From CAJXSN01 sp947492235 (GTDB lineage Bacteria > Pseudomonadota > Alphaproteobacteria > Sphingomonadales > Sphingomonadaceae): a DNA stretch of 64,000 nt. The stretch lies in contig NZ_CP170453.1 of assembly GCF_042492175.1 (NCBI RefSeq), forward strand, positions 744,001 through 808,000. The letters run 5' to 3'. How positions within the stretch are numbered: position 1 is the stretch's first letter; each line of letters starts with the position of its first letter. This document shows positions 34,664 to 42,878 of this stretch, one piece after another. The translations under genes were made by a program, and so were the position numbers. Below the pieces are notes generated by a model, which was not told where the DNA came from, searched no databases, and worked only from the letters and a program-made list of their open reading frames with translations.

Positions 34664-37600
34664 TTAAAGCCCTAAAGCATCACCAATATCACTTATGGCT
34701 CTTTGGAGCCAGTTTCTTCTCTTGCCAACAACCGTTATAGTAGGCTGGACGCTGGTGGAGGTGCCCGTCGCTCCTACAGTTGCTGCACCGACGGACGAGC
34801 CAAATGCGGCACCCCCTGCGGAATGCAGCGCTCTTTTCATCGACTCACCAGGTGCTGCTGCCGTCGCTATTGGTGTGCCAGTGCCAGCAACGGCTTTACC
34901 ACTTTTCATCGAAAAGTCCCGCACTGGGCTGGCGATCGCCATAATTTTGTCACCGGCGCTAGCTCCGAGAGCTCCTGCCGCGGCTGAAACTACCGCTTTT
35001 TCCATGGAAATTGCATCTCCTTTTAGGGCATCAGTCGTTGCACTTCCAGCCGCACCACCGATCGCTCCAGCTGTGACGACACCTGCGGCGGCCCCTCCAG
35101 TGGCGCCGACAATTGCCCCCTCGACCGCGCCTCCAGCCGCCGACGCTCCTATGGAACTCCAATCCAAATCTTGGCCGTCAGTGTATTGGCGACCAGCTTC
35201 GACTGCACCTCCTATAACTCCTCCAACAAGTCCTCCAATTCCAGCCCCAATCAATCCGGCTTTACCCGTAGGATCTACCGCATTAATTGGATCATTCCCG
35301 ACATAGGCATAGAGGTTCACCTGATCCTCATACCCGATGGGATCGACCTGCAGAAACCGCCCAAGGATCGGCGAGTAGAACCGCGCCTTGTAGTGGTAGA
35401 GCCCGACCTCTTCGAGCCACGCCTGCCCGGTGTATTGGAACCGGCCTGCGTTCGTCGTGCCGGGGACGCCATAGGGATCATAGGTGTTGATCGCGGTGGT
35501 GGTGCCCGTGTCGTCGGAGCGATAGGCAATCGAACCACGCGTATCCGCATAGAGGAAAGTCGCATTGGCGAGCGATGCGCTGGTACCTTCGAACGTCACC
35601 AGCGGATCGTCGGCCCCGGCAATGGGTCCGTGCAGATGGCGGCGCAGCAGATTGTTGCCACCGTTATATTCCGCAATCAATGCATCGCCGTCGTAAAGGA
35701 ATTTGGTCCGGCTATTGACCGTCCCGTTCACAAAGCCGCGAACCTCGTACAGGCGCCCAAGAGGGTCGTAATACAGGTTTGCCCTTGTGGTTCCTGAATA
35801 ACTTGCCGTGCCGCCCGTGCACCCTGCACCCTCTCGCACAGTAACCAGCCGGTTCTCTATATCGTAGAGATAGGCGGTGGTGCCATCGAATGTCAGATTG
35901 CCATTGGCATCGTAGCAATGGCCGGTGCCATTGATATCGGTGTACTGGTTGAGACCGTTCGTATTGTAGCTTGTCGTCGCCGAGCCCTGATAACGCGCAT
36001 CCCACGAGTAGGCCTGATTGGTGAGCGCCTGCACATTGATCTGGGAAGCGGGATTGCGCGACAGCGTCCAGTTGACTGCATTGGTCTGGCCGGAGGCACC
36101 CCATGCGTTGACCCGAAGGCGGCCCACGGGATCGTAGGCGAATGACTGATCGAGCGCAGCAGAGGCTCTGGCCGCGCCGGTCAGCTGACCTCGATCGTTG
36201 TAAGTAAAGTCGACAAGCTCATTCGTAGGTGTCGCGCCGCAAGTGCCTGCAAGGCCCATCCGGTCGAACTGCCCGCCGCTGGTATAACAGTAGTCGAGGA
36301 CCGCCCCGTCATTGGTGAGACTAACACGATTGCCGGCTGCATCGTAGCTGCTGTAGGTGTACTCCGCGCGCCCACCCATCGTGTCGAGCGTCCAGGTCGG
36401 CCGGCCATGGGTATCGAAGTTGGTGACCGTGCCTTCGGGTCCGCCGAAGGCATCGAACCAAGCTCCCGTCTGAAGATCGCGCAGGTCATATCGGTAGTAG
36501 ACATCTCGCACGAAGACACTGTGAAGACCGATGCGATTGGGGATGGTCTTCACCGCCACACGATTGAGCTGGTCATAGGTGTAGGTGATGACCGAGCCAT
36601 CGCGCTTCCTCAGCGATGTACGGTTGCCGTTGGGGTCGTAGGCATACTCTTCGAAGTCTGCAGTGTTGACCACACCGGTCGCATCGGGATCGGGGAATAT
36701 CCACTTCGTCTGCCGGTCGAACCCGTCATACTCCATCTCCGCTCGGTAACCGCGCGCGTCCGTCATGCTTAGTTGCTGGCCATTGTGGCTATAGGTGTAA
36801 GAGGCATATGTCTGCTCGAGAGGCGTGCCATAGGCCTTGTCGATCTTGGTCACCCGGCTTTCACGGTCGTGATACGTGCGCGTAATGCGATCAGTCACCG
36901 CCGAGGCCGCGCCACTCAGGGTCGGGGCGCAAGCATTGGGGTAGTTGGTATTGAAATGAGCTGTGTACATGCGCACCGCCGTGCATTTGGTGCGGTTGCG
37001 CTGGTCGTAGTTCATATTCGTGACGCCGTAGATTGCGACCGCGCTAGTGGCCGGATCGATTCCGCGCTGGACCGTGCGGATCGGAAGGCGCCGCCAATTG
37101 TACTGCGTCGTGGTGTAGGCGTGCCCGGTGTAGGTTGTGTCGGTCGGCAGCGTGACATGGCCGGTGTCGACCCGCTCGACCTGATCATCCATGTCGCGAT
37201 AGGTGGTGACCTTGACCGGACGCTTGCCGTTCTCGCCCTTCGGGCCGATCTCCCACGTTTGGCGACCCAGAATGTCATAGCGGTAGAACATCGCGTCATC
37301 ATCACCCGCCAAAGGACCGTCCTGTTTGAGAAGCCGGCCTGCGCTGTCGTATTCGTACGTCGTCGTCAGCGGGTCGGAGCCATCGCCCGCCGATACCGTC
37401 TCGGTCAGCGGCAATGACGTGGTGTTCCAATAGGTGTAGGTCTTGAGGAACGAGGCGAGCGTTCCGCAATTGAGGTTTTGCCAAGCGGGGCCGATTTCAC
37501 AGACCTGTTCGGTAAGAACCCTTGCCGGAATACCAGCCGTCTCTTCCCAAGTCTTGTAAGTCCCGCGATGCTTACCTGAAGCATGTTCAGGCTCCATCAT

Positions 37601-39097
37601 TCGTTCAAGACCACCATGAGGCCGCCAGAGATACGACGTTGTGTTGCCCCTGGCATCGACCGTTGACGCCGGCTTGAAACAGCCCGCCAGAGGGCAAGCC
37701 GTATCAACATAAAGAGCCGTTTCGACGATATCCGCCAAACCTGAGCCCGGCTTCGCCTTCGTTCTGATTTCCGTGACTCTGCCACGCTCATCATAGTCCG
37801 CATGGACCGAGTTACCTTCGGGATAGGTTATGCTCTCGACGCGTGTAAATTCGCTGATTCCTGGCCCGGTCGCATCATACGTGTAGGTGGTCGGGCGGTT
37901 GAAGGAGTCGCGAACCACGTCGATGCGTGCAGCGTGCCCGTCTTGCTGACTGTAGGTATTGGTAATCTCGGTCGTGCGCTTGAAACTGTTGGGGCCGGTT
38001 ACCTCGACCTCCGCAATCCAGCGTTCCGAACCCCCGGTATTCGCAATCTGGTCGTATTTGTAGGTATAATCCACGCCATCGGTCGTCACCAAAGTCGTGA
38101 AAAATGGATGCGTCTCCACACCATGATTGGTGGTCTCCGCCTCCGCGATAAAATTAGCAGGCGGCAAATCACTCGCTGGATCAGGATTGTACTCAGGCAA
38201 TCGCTGAACGGTTGCGGCGACGCTCGTTGCATTCCCAAGCGTCTGAGTACACGCCGAGCACACGAATTCCCGACCAGCCAGATCAGTTGCTGTCATTTGA
38301 CCATAGCCAGCAGTGTAGGTGTAATCTAGGCGAGCAAGTGGTACTGAAGGTGCAGAGACGCTGACGATCTGGGCACTCTTAAGGGTGCCCCACGGAACAA
38401 AATTTGATCCATTATTGTTAGCATGAACGTATGAGAGTTCGAGCCGATAGCCTATCGAACTCGTGACTGTGCTCAGGCGATGAACCTTCCAGCTGCCATT
38501 CATGGCTTCATCCCAAGCTAGGGTCAGCAGCTCGCCATCCGCCATTTTGATTTCGCTTGGGCGATACATGGCAGTTTCGCCATTCGACGGCGCGTTCAGA
38601 TCACCATCCTTCAAATCATATGTAATGCTGTGGCCTGACCCTGCCTGGTACAAGACCATCACCCCGCCAAGAGGGTTGCCTATGATTGTGGAACCGCGCC
38701 CTTTCTTGTCCTCACAAAGGTCCCCGTTACACTCTAGCCTCTCAGATTCGGCCCCGAATGCGTTCGCGCTGTAATTGTTGCTAACGTTTCCACCATTGCC
38801 GCCGATCGATTCTACATCGGCTTGCAAAATCAAATTCCAGTCGGACAGCCTAGTAAAGGTAAGGCTGGGTGCTGCGGGTATGGAGATGGACGGAAGCCGC
38901 TGGGTCGTCTGGCCCGAGAGGACATCCACCCCGTTCGGATCTTTCTCGACCGTGAGCGGATCGAGCCCTTGCGCAAAAGCTGCTGGCACCGCGATCAGCG
39001 AAGCCAAAGCCAGCAGCACAGCAAGAGCCGCAACCCTGACCACTTCAAGCCGATGACAGCTTCTCGCGACCACTCCCCCGTCCCCTTTCGCCGCCAT
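34664..39097 (-). CDS. Secreted RHS/YD-repeat protein
   Basis: A 1477-residue protein. A signal peptide (VRVAALAVLLALASLIAVPAAFAQ, seen as AVLLALASLIAVPAAFA-Q) is followed by an N-terminal beta region, a long series of YD repeats (such as YDERGRVTEI and YDPNGNRTSL) and the RHS core ending GLYHYKARFYSPILGRF-LQVDPIG. After DPTGK at about residue 1270 comes a Gly/Ala-rich glycine-zipper region and a short basic end, KRRNWLQRAI. No recognisable nuclease or deaminase toxin domain is present. ATG at 39097 is preceded by GGGGGAG. YD-repeat proteins form shells around toxic C-termini; here the terminal domain looks membrane-active or is unidentified. Confidence 0.88.
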   Translation of the reverse strand: MAAKGDGGVVARSCHRLEVVRVAALAVLLALASLIAVPAAFAQGLDPLTVEKDPNGVDVLSGQTTQRLPSISIPAAPSLTFTRLSDWNLILQADVESIGGNGGNVSNNYSANAFGAESERLECNGDLCEDKKGRGSTIIGNPLGGVMVLYQAGSGHSITYDLKDGDLNAPSNGETAMYRPSEIKMADGELLTLAWDEAMNGSWKVHRLSTVTSSIGYRLELSYVHANNNGSNFVPWGTLKSAQIVSVSAPSVPLARLDYTYTAGYGQMTATDLAGREFVCSACTQTLGNATSVAATVQRLPEYNPDPASDLPPANFIAEAETTNHGVETHPFFTTLVTTDGVDYTYKYDQIANTGGSERWIAEVEVTGPNSFKRTTEITNTYSQQDGHAARIDVVRDSFNRPTTYTYDATGPGISEFTRVESITYPEGNSVHADYDERGRVTEIRTKAKPGSGLADIVETALYVDTACPLAGCFKPASTVDARGNTTSYLWRPHGGLERMMEPEHASGKHRGTYKTWEETAGIPARVLTEQVCEIGPAWQNLNCGTLASFLKTYTYWNTTSLPLTETVSAGDGSDPLTTTYEYDSAGRLLKQDGPLAGDDDAMFYRYDILGRQTWEIGPKGENGKRPVKVTTYRDMDDQVERVDTGHVTLPTDTTYTGHAYTTTQYNWRRLPIRTVQRGIDPATSAVAIYGVTNMNYDQRNRTKCTAVRMYTAHFNTNYPNACAPTLSGAASAVTDRITRTYHDRESRVTKIDKAYGTPLEQTYASYTYSHNGQQLSMTDARGYRAEMEYDGFDRQTKWIFPDPDATGVVNTADFEEYAYDPNGNRTSLRKRDGSVITYTYDQLNRVAVKTIPNRIGLHSVFVRDVYYRYDLRDLQTGAWFDAFGGPEGTVTNFDTHGRPTWTLDTMGGRAEYTYSSYDAAGNRVSLTNDGAVLDYCYTSGGQFDRMGLAGTCGATPTNELVDFTYNDRGQLTGAARASAALDQSFAYDPVGRLRVNAWGASGQTNAVNWTLSRNPASQINVQALTNQAYSWDARYQGSATTSYNTNGLNQYTDINGTGHCYDANGNLTFDGTTAYLYDIENRLVTVREGAGCTGGTASYSGTTRANLYYDPLGRLYEVRGFVNGTVNSRTKFLYDGDALIAEYNGGNNLLRRHLHGPIAGADDPLVTFEGTSASLANATFLYADTRGSIAYRSDDTGTTTAINTYDPYGVPGTTNAGRFQYTGQAWLEEVGLYHYKARFYSPILGRFLQVDPIGYEDQVNLYAYVGNDPINAVDPTGKAGLIGAGIGGLVGGVIGGAVEAGRQYTDGQDLDWSSIGASAAGGAVEGAIVGATGGAAAGVVTAGAIGGAAGSATTDALKGDAISMEKAVVSAAAGALGASAGDKIMAIASPVRDFSMKSGKAVAGTGTPIATAAAPGESMKRALHSAGGAAFGSSVGAATVGATGTSTSVQPTITVVGKRRNWLQRAISDIGDALGL

Positions 39098-39098
39098 C

Positions 39099-39557
39099 CT
39101 AGTTGCTCCCCCGCGAACGTGGCCCCAACGCAACTTGCGCCAGTCCGCACAGAACCGATGGCCGCTCGCCAACACGGCGCTCGAAGCTCTCGGCCTGGCC
39201 GGTGTAATTCAGCGCGGCAATCGCGCAGACCTCGTCGCGCCATGCGATTTGAGCCTCCGTAGAAGCGAAGAATTTTTTGCATCCGGATACCCTGAACCCC
39301 TTGGCAACCATCCCGCCGACATCGCGGGCCGGCACCACGACCGGAACTTCGCTCGCAATGCCTTCCAACTCTTCTGGAACCGCGCGGCTCATGCAGATGG
39401 CGGCAGATGGATTGCTATTGGCATTGGGAGAAGTCCCCTGTGCCTGCAGCGCAAATGGCGAGGAAACAACGCCCACGAATACCATCGCTGCCGCACCGAA
39501 AAACGCGCCCGCGCAAATGCCGAACCGACCATCGCGACTTCTTGCCGTGTTCAACAT
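39099..39557 (-). CDS. Exported hypothetical protein in the RHS operon
   Basis: A 152-residue protein with a hydrophobic N-terminal segment (about residues 13-40) that fits a signal peptide cut near LQAQ. The mature part has four Cys residues, in ICMS, SGCKKF, EVCAI and VLCGL, that could form two disulfides. No family is recognised. It lies one base before the RHS gene and overlaps the stop of the upstream gene by 7 bp, so the three are one operon. A chaperone or adaptor for the RHS protein is possible but unproven. Confidence 0.65.
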   Translation of the reverse strand: MLNTARSRDGRFGICAGAFFGAAAMVFVGVVSSPFALQAQGTSPNANSNPSAAICMSRAVPEELEGIASEVPVVVPARDVGGMVAKGFRVSGCKKFFASTEAQIAWRDEVCAIAALNYTGQAESFERRVGERPSVLCGLAQVALGPRSRGSN

Positions 39558-40144
39558 CCGCTTGTCTCCACCGTCAGCCGGCCAGTTGCCTCCCCGCCGC
39601 GATCGTCAGCGACGATATAGATAAATGCAGACAAACCGTCCGATGCACCGAAATTGATCGCAGCGAGGCCATCCGTGCCGGAGTTTGCCGTTGCTGGCCC
39701 GGTGCCATCTGGCGTCAGAGATACAAGCTGCAGCGGATCGCCATCGACATCGACATCGTTTACCAACATGTCGATCGTGCTGGTCGTCGCGCACATGCCG
39801 CTGACATAGTCGGGCGATGGATTGGGGGCGTTATTGGGCGGCGGCGCAGACGCAGGCTGCGGGTCTTCGGCCATAGGCTCAACGCTACCCTCGGTGGTTG
39901 GCTCAGGGCATTGCGGCGCGCTGCCCGCAATATCGGAATAATGCTGCGTCCTGTTGCCGGCATCGTCGTAGCAATACCGGTCGAGATCCTTGGGAGCCGT
40001 CGCCTCGTATTCCTGAGCCTGCACCAAGCGGCCCAGCTCATCATAATAGTAGTACGTGACCTCAGTTTGAGAGAGAAGAGGCCCTGCAGCCAATACACCA
40101 GCCGCAGTAACCGCCAAAAACCCTGCAGTCCGCACCCTGTTCAA
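39551..40144 (-). CDS. Exported YD-repeat protein with Ig-like/cadherin-like C-terminal domain
   Basis: A protein of about 197 residues. A signal peptide (NRVRTAGFLAVTAAGVLAAG) is followed by a single YD repeat (YYYDELGRLVQAQEY, then YCYDDAGNRTQHY), a Pro/Ala linker and a domain with VNDVDVDGDPLQLVSLTPDG, typical of Ig-like or cadherin-like tandem domains. TTG at 40144 is preferred: GGGGGAAG lies four bases upstream and it opens the signal peptide directly; Met at 40228 is the alternative. It is the first gene of the RHS operon. Confidence 0.72.
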   Translation of the reverse strand: MNRVRTAGFLAVTAAGVLAAGPLLSQTEVTYYYYDELGRLVQAQEYEATAPKDLDRYCYDDAGNRTQHYSDIAGSAPQCPEPTTEGSVEPMAEDPQPASAPPPNNAPNPSPDYVSGMCATTSTIDMLVNDVDVDGDPLQLVSLTPDGTGPATANSGTDGLAAINFGASDGLSAFIYIVADDRGGEATGRLTVETSGC

Positions 40145-40259
40145 TTCGCTTCCCCCGACGATTCGATGAAAGAGTAACAGAAAATATCGGAACGGAAAGT
40201 GGCTCATGTCATATTTCACTAGTCTCATGTCGATAACTATAATATCTCAGACCAATACC

Positions 40260-40662
40260 GGTTACTAACAAGATATCGATCGCCGGCCTCACGCCGGCAC
40301 AGGAAGTCATTTCCGGGTTTGGGAAATGGGCCGATTTCGGACTGTCTGGTTTTGTTTTGGAGCCGCAGAAAAGCAGACTTTCAGTTTTCTATGAAAGACA
40401 GTTCAAATGAGCGGAGAGTTGGCAAGCGGTTGACTTTCCATGGATGCTCGGCAAACAGGTCGCGATGACTTCGAGACTGCCCCAAAGCCTGACAAGCTTT
40501 GTCATCGCGATGTTTTCGCGAGAGTCGCTGTGCGCGCAATTGCCCCGTCTCAATAGTTTGGGAGTGGTGGGCGAAGTCTGATCTTTTCTTGGAATTGATG
40601 AGTGATTTTCGCCCTTTCGGATACGACAATCCGGAAGGGTTTTTTATTGGGTTTTTGGTGAC
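40260..40662 (+). promoter_or_regulatory. Hairpin-rich leader upstream of the RNA-repair operon (possible ncRNA)
   Basis: The 518 bp between the divergent RHS and Hen1 genes hold no credible gene. On the plus strand there are several perfect inverted repeats: 40282-40298 (GCCGGC/GCCGGC), 40308-40328 (CATTTCC/GGAAATG), 40378-40397 (CTTTCA/TGAAAG) and 40460-40510 (10-base arms TCGCGATGAC/GTCATCGCGA with a smaller hairpin inside). An intrinsic terminator follows at 40612-40645, only 18 bp before the Hen1 ATG. This suggests either an attenuated leader or a separate structured small RNA. No known RNA family is recognised. Confidence 0.55.
40612..40645 (+). terminator. Intrinsic terminator/attenuator just before hen1
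   Basis: The arms CCCTTTCGGAT (40612-40622) and ATCCGGAAGGG (40629-40639) pair over 11 bases with one G-U and a 6-base loop, followed by six T. It faces the same way as hen1 and has no protein gene upstream on that strand, so it would end a leader or small RNA. Confidence 0.8.
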
Positions 40663-42069
40663 ATGCTGCTGACGATTTCAACGATGCACAAACCAGCATC
40701 TGATCTGGGCTTCTTGCTGATGAAGAACCCAGACAACTTGCACGAGGTTGATCTGTCCTTCGGGAAAGGAACCGTGTTCTTTCCCGAAGCGAGCGAGGAT
40801 GCGTGCATGGCAGCCCTCTCACTCGACATTGATCCGGTTCAGCTAGTCCGCGGCAAGGGACGGCACAGCGGTGCTGAAGATCAGTATGTGAACGACCGGC
40901 CATATGCCGCGTCCTCTTTGCTGTCTGTCGCGCTTTCTAGAGCATTTGGCACAGCGCTTAGCGGTAGATCGAAGCATCGGCAGGAACTGGCTGAGACCGC
41001 CATCCCGCTCACCGCGACCATCGCACCATTGCCAGTGCGCGGCGACAGGCAAATTGTCGAACAGTTATTCGAGCCACTGGGTTATTCCGTTGAAGTCGAG
41101 CCATTTGAGCTTGATCCTCAGCATCCTGAGTGGGGCACTAGCCCCTATGTGAAGCTCACGATCAGTGGCGCGCACAAAATCGCCGATCTGCTCAGCCACC
41201 TTTACGTCCTCATTCCCGTCCTTGATGCCAACAAGCACTATTACATGGGCGATGATGAGGTCGAGAAACTGCTTCGTAAGGGCGAAGGTTGGCTCGAAGG
41301 CCATCCGCACAAAGATCTTATCGCAAAGCGCTATCTGCGCTTTCGCTCTCTATCTCGCGCCGCTCTCAGGCGGCTGGATGAGAGTGTCGAGCCGGAATCT
41401 GCCGAAGCGATGGCCAAGAAGGACCATGCTGAGGAAGTCATTGAGAAGCCCATTCGGCTGAACGAACAGCGTATGCTTTCGGTAATGGCCGAACTCGAGC
41501 GGTCTGGCGCTTCGTCTGTGCTCGATCTTGGCTGCGGGGAGGGCAAGCTGCTCAAGCGGCTGGTCCAGAAGCCTCAGTTCCGAAAGATTCTCGGCGTGGA
41601 AGTCGCACCGCAAGTCCTCGCCATTGCAGCGGAGAAGCTGAAACTGGAGCGGATGGGCGACCATCAGCGCGAGCGGATCGAGCTTGCGCAAGGATCGCTC
41701 GTCTACCGAGACGACCGGCTTAAGGGCTTCGATGCAGCGACCGTTGTCGAGGTGATTGAGCATATGGACGCCGAAAGGCTTCCCGCCTTTGCCGATGCAC
41801 TGTTTGGCCATGCAAAGCCTAGCACCGTGCTGATGAGCACACCCAACAGCGAATACAACGTGCTCTTCGAGGGCATGGAACCGGGTGCACTGCGTCACCC
41901 TGACCATCGGTTTGAATGGACACGCTCAGAGTTTGAGGATTGGTCGAAGGCTCAAGCCGAGAAGTTTGGCTATGACGTGTCCTTCACGACTATCGGCGAA
42001 GTCCACGAAGATCACGGCGCGCCGACCCAGATGGCTGTCTTCCGTCGAAGTGATGGAGGCTCGAAATGA
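40663..42069 (+). CDS. hen1: Bacterial Hen1, 3'-terminal RNA ribose 2'-O-methyltransferase
   Basis: Hen1 methylates the 2'-OH at the 3' end of cleaved RNA before Pnkp seals it, so the repaired RNA resists cutting again at that site. The 468-residue protein has the N-terminal domain that binds and activates Pnkp ligase (about 1-240) and a C-terminal SAM methyltransferase (VLDLGCGEGKLL at 286). The metal ligands Glu363, Glu366 and His367 lie in VEVIEHMD, with another His in RHPDHRFEW (411-419). The length is typical. It overlaps the next gene by 4 bp and is the first gene of the operon. Confidence 0.94.
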   Translation: MLLTISTMHKPASDLGFLLMKNPDNLHEVDLSFGKGTVFFPEASEDACMAALSLDIDPVQLVRGKGRHSGAEDQYVNDRPYAASSLLSVALSRAFGTALSGRSKHRQELAETAIPLTATIAPLPVRGDRQIVEQLFEPLGYSVEVEPFELDPQHPEWGTSPYVKLTISGAHKIADLLSHLYVLIPVLDANKHYYMGDDEVEKLLRKGEGWLEGHPHKDLIAKRYLRFRSLSRAALRRLDESVEPESAEAMAKKDHAEEVIEKPIRLNEQRMLSVMAELERSGASSVLDLGCGEGKLLKRLVQKPQFRKILGVEVAPQVLAIAAEKLKLERMGDHQRERIELAQGSLVYRDDRLKGFDAATVVEVIEHMDAERLPAFADALFGHAKPSTVLMSTPNSEYNVLFEGMEPGALRHPDHRFEWTRSEFEDWSKAQAEKFGYDVSFTTIGEVHEDHGAPTQMAVFRRSDGGSK

Positions 42070-42878
42070 TGGAGTTTAAGTCTTCGATCTCACCGGGAGT
42101 TCGCTCCCAAATCATGTCTCAGCTTAGCGAAGTTGAGCAGACAGAAGGCGTGCGCATCCTGTTTGCGATCGAAAGCGGAAGCAGGGCTTGGGGCTTTCCC
42201 TCCCCGGACAGCGATTATGATGTTCGCTTTGTCTATGCACGCCCGGTTGACTGGTATCTGTCCATTCACCCTGGGCGGGACGTCATTGAACGACCAATTG
42301 AAGGCGATTGGGACGTCAACGGCTGGGATGTCCGCAAGGCGCTCGGGCTTTTGCTCAAGCCAAACCCTGTCCTGCTAGAATGGCTTTCCAGTCCTGTCAG
42401 ATACATCTGGCATGACGAGGTGTGTGAGAAGCTCATCCACTTCAGCCATCAGGTTGCGCATGGGCTGGCTTGCCTCACCCACTATCGCCGCTTGGGTGAG
42501 CGGCAGTGGAACACCTACATCGATGGACGGGATGAGATCAGCCTGAAGAAGTATCTCTATGTCGTGAGGCCTGCGATGGCGATCCGCTGGACCCGGACGC
42601 ACCCGGAGGTCATTCCGCCAATGAACTTTCAGGCGCTGCTGGATGGCTGTGATCTGGATGAGCACACAACGCAGCGGCTTGCCAGCATTCTCGAGGCCAA
42701 GAGCAAAGCAAAAGAGCTAGGCACAGGCGCACGAGAACCACTGATCGACGCGCTCGTGCAGTCCGAATTCGAGCACGCCCGGAACGCTGCATCAGAAATT
42801 GAGAAGAGCAGGGTTGATTTGCGCCCGGAAGCGGATCGGCTCTTCAGAGAATTTATCAAAGATACGAACCATGACTGA
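42066..42878 (+). CDS. Pol-beta-type nucleotidyltransferase (RlaP-like) of the RNA-repair operon
   Basis: A 270-residue nucleotidyltransferase. The catalytic motif is GSRAWGFPSPDSDYDVRF, with the GS and the metal-binding DxD of the polymerase beta superfamily. A helical C-terminal region follows. It overlaps hen1 by 4 bp and pnkp by 8 bp, so all three are translationally coupled. Nucleotidyltransferases of this kind have been noted in RNA-ligase operons (RlaP). Adding nucleotides to damaged RNA ends is a reasonable guess, but the activity is unproven. Confidence 0.88.
   Translation: MMEFKSSISPGVRSQIMSQLSEVEQTEGVRILFAIESGSRAWGFPSPDSDYDVRFVYARPVDWYLSIHPGRDVIERPIEGDWDVNGWDVRKALGLLLKPNPVLLEWLSSPVRYIWHDEVCEKLIHFSHQVAHGLACLTHYRRLGERQWNTYIDGRDEISLKKYLYVVRPAMAIRWTRTHPEVIPPMNFQALLDGCDLDEHTTQRLASILEAKSKAKELGTGAREPLIDALVQSEFEHARNAASEIEKSRVDLRPEADRLFREFIKDTNHD

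Noticed and set aside
34695..35306. 203-codon plus-strand frame at the RHS 3' end
   Set aside because: Antisense to the glycine-zipper region; the Pro/Ala-rich product is a mirror of Gly/Ala codons.
40381..40629. 82-codon minus-strand frame in the leader of the RNA-repair operon
   Set aside because: No ribosome-binding site or family, and it runs through the hairpins and terminator.
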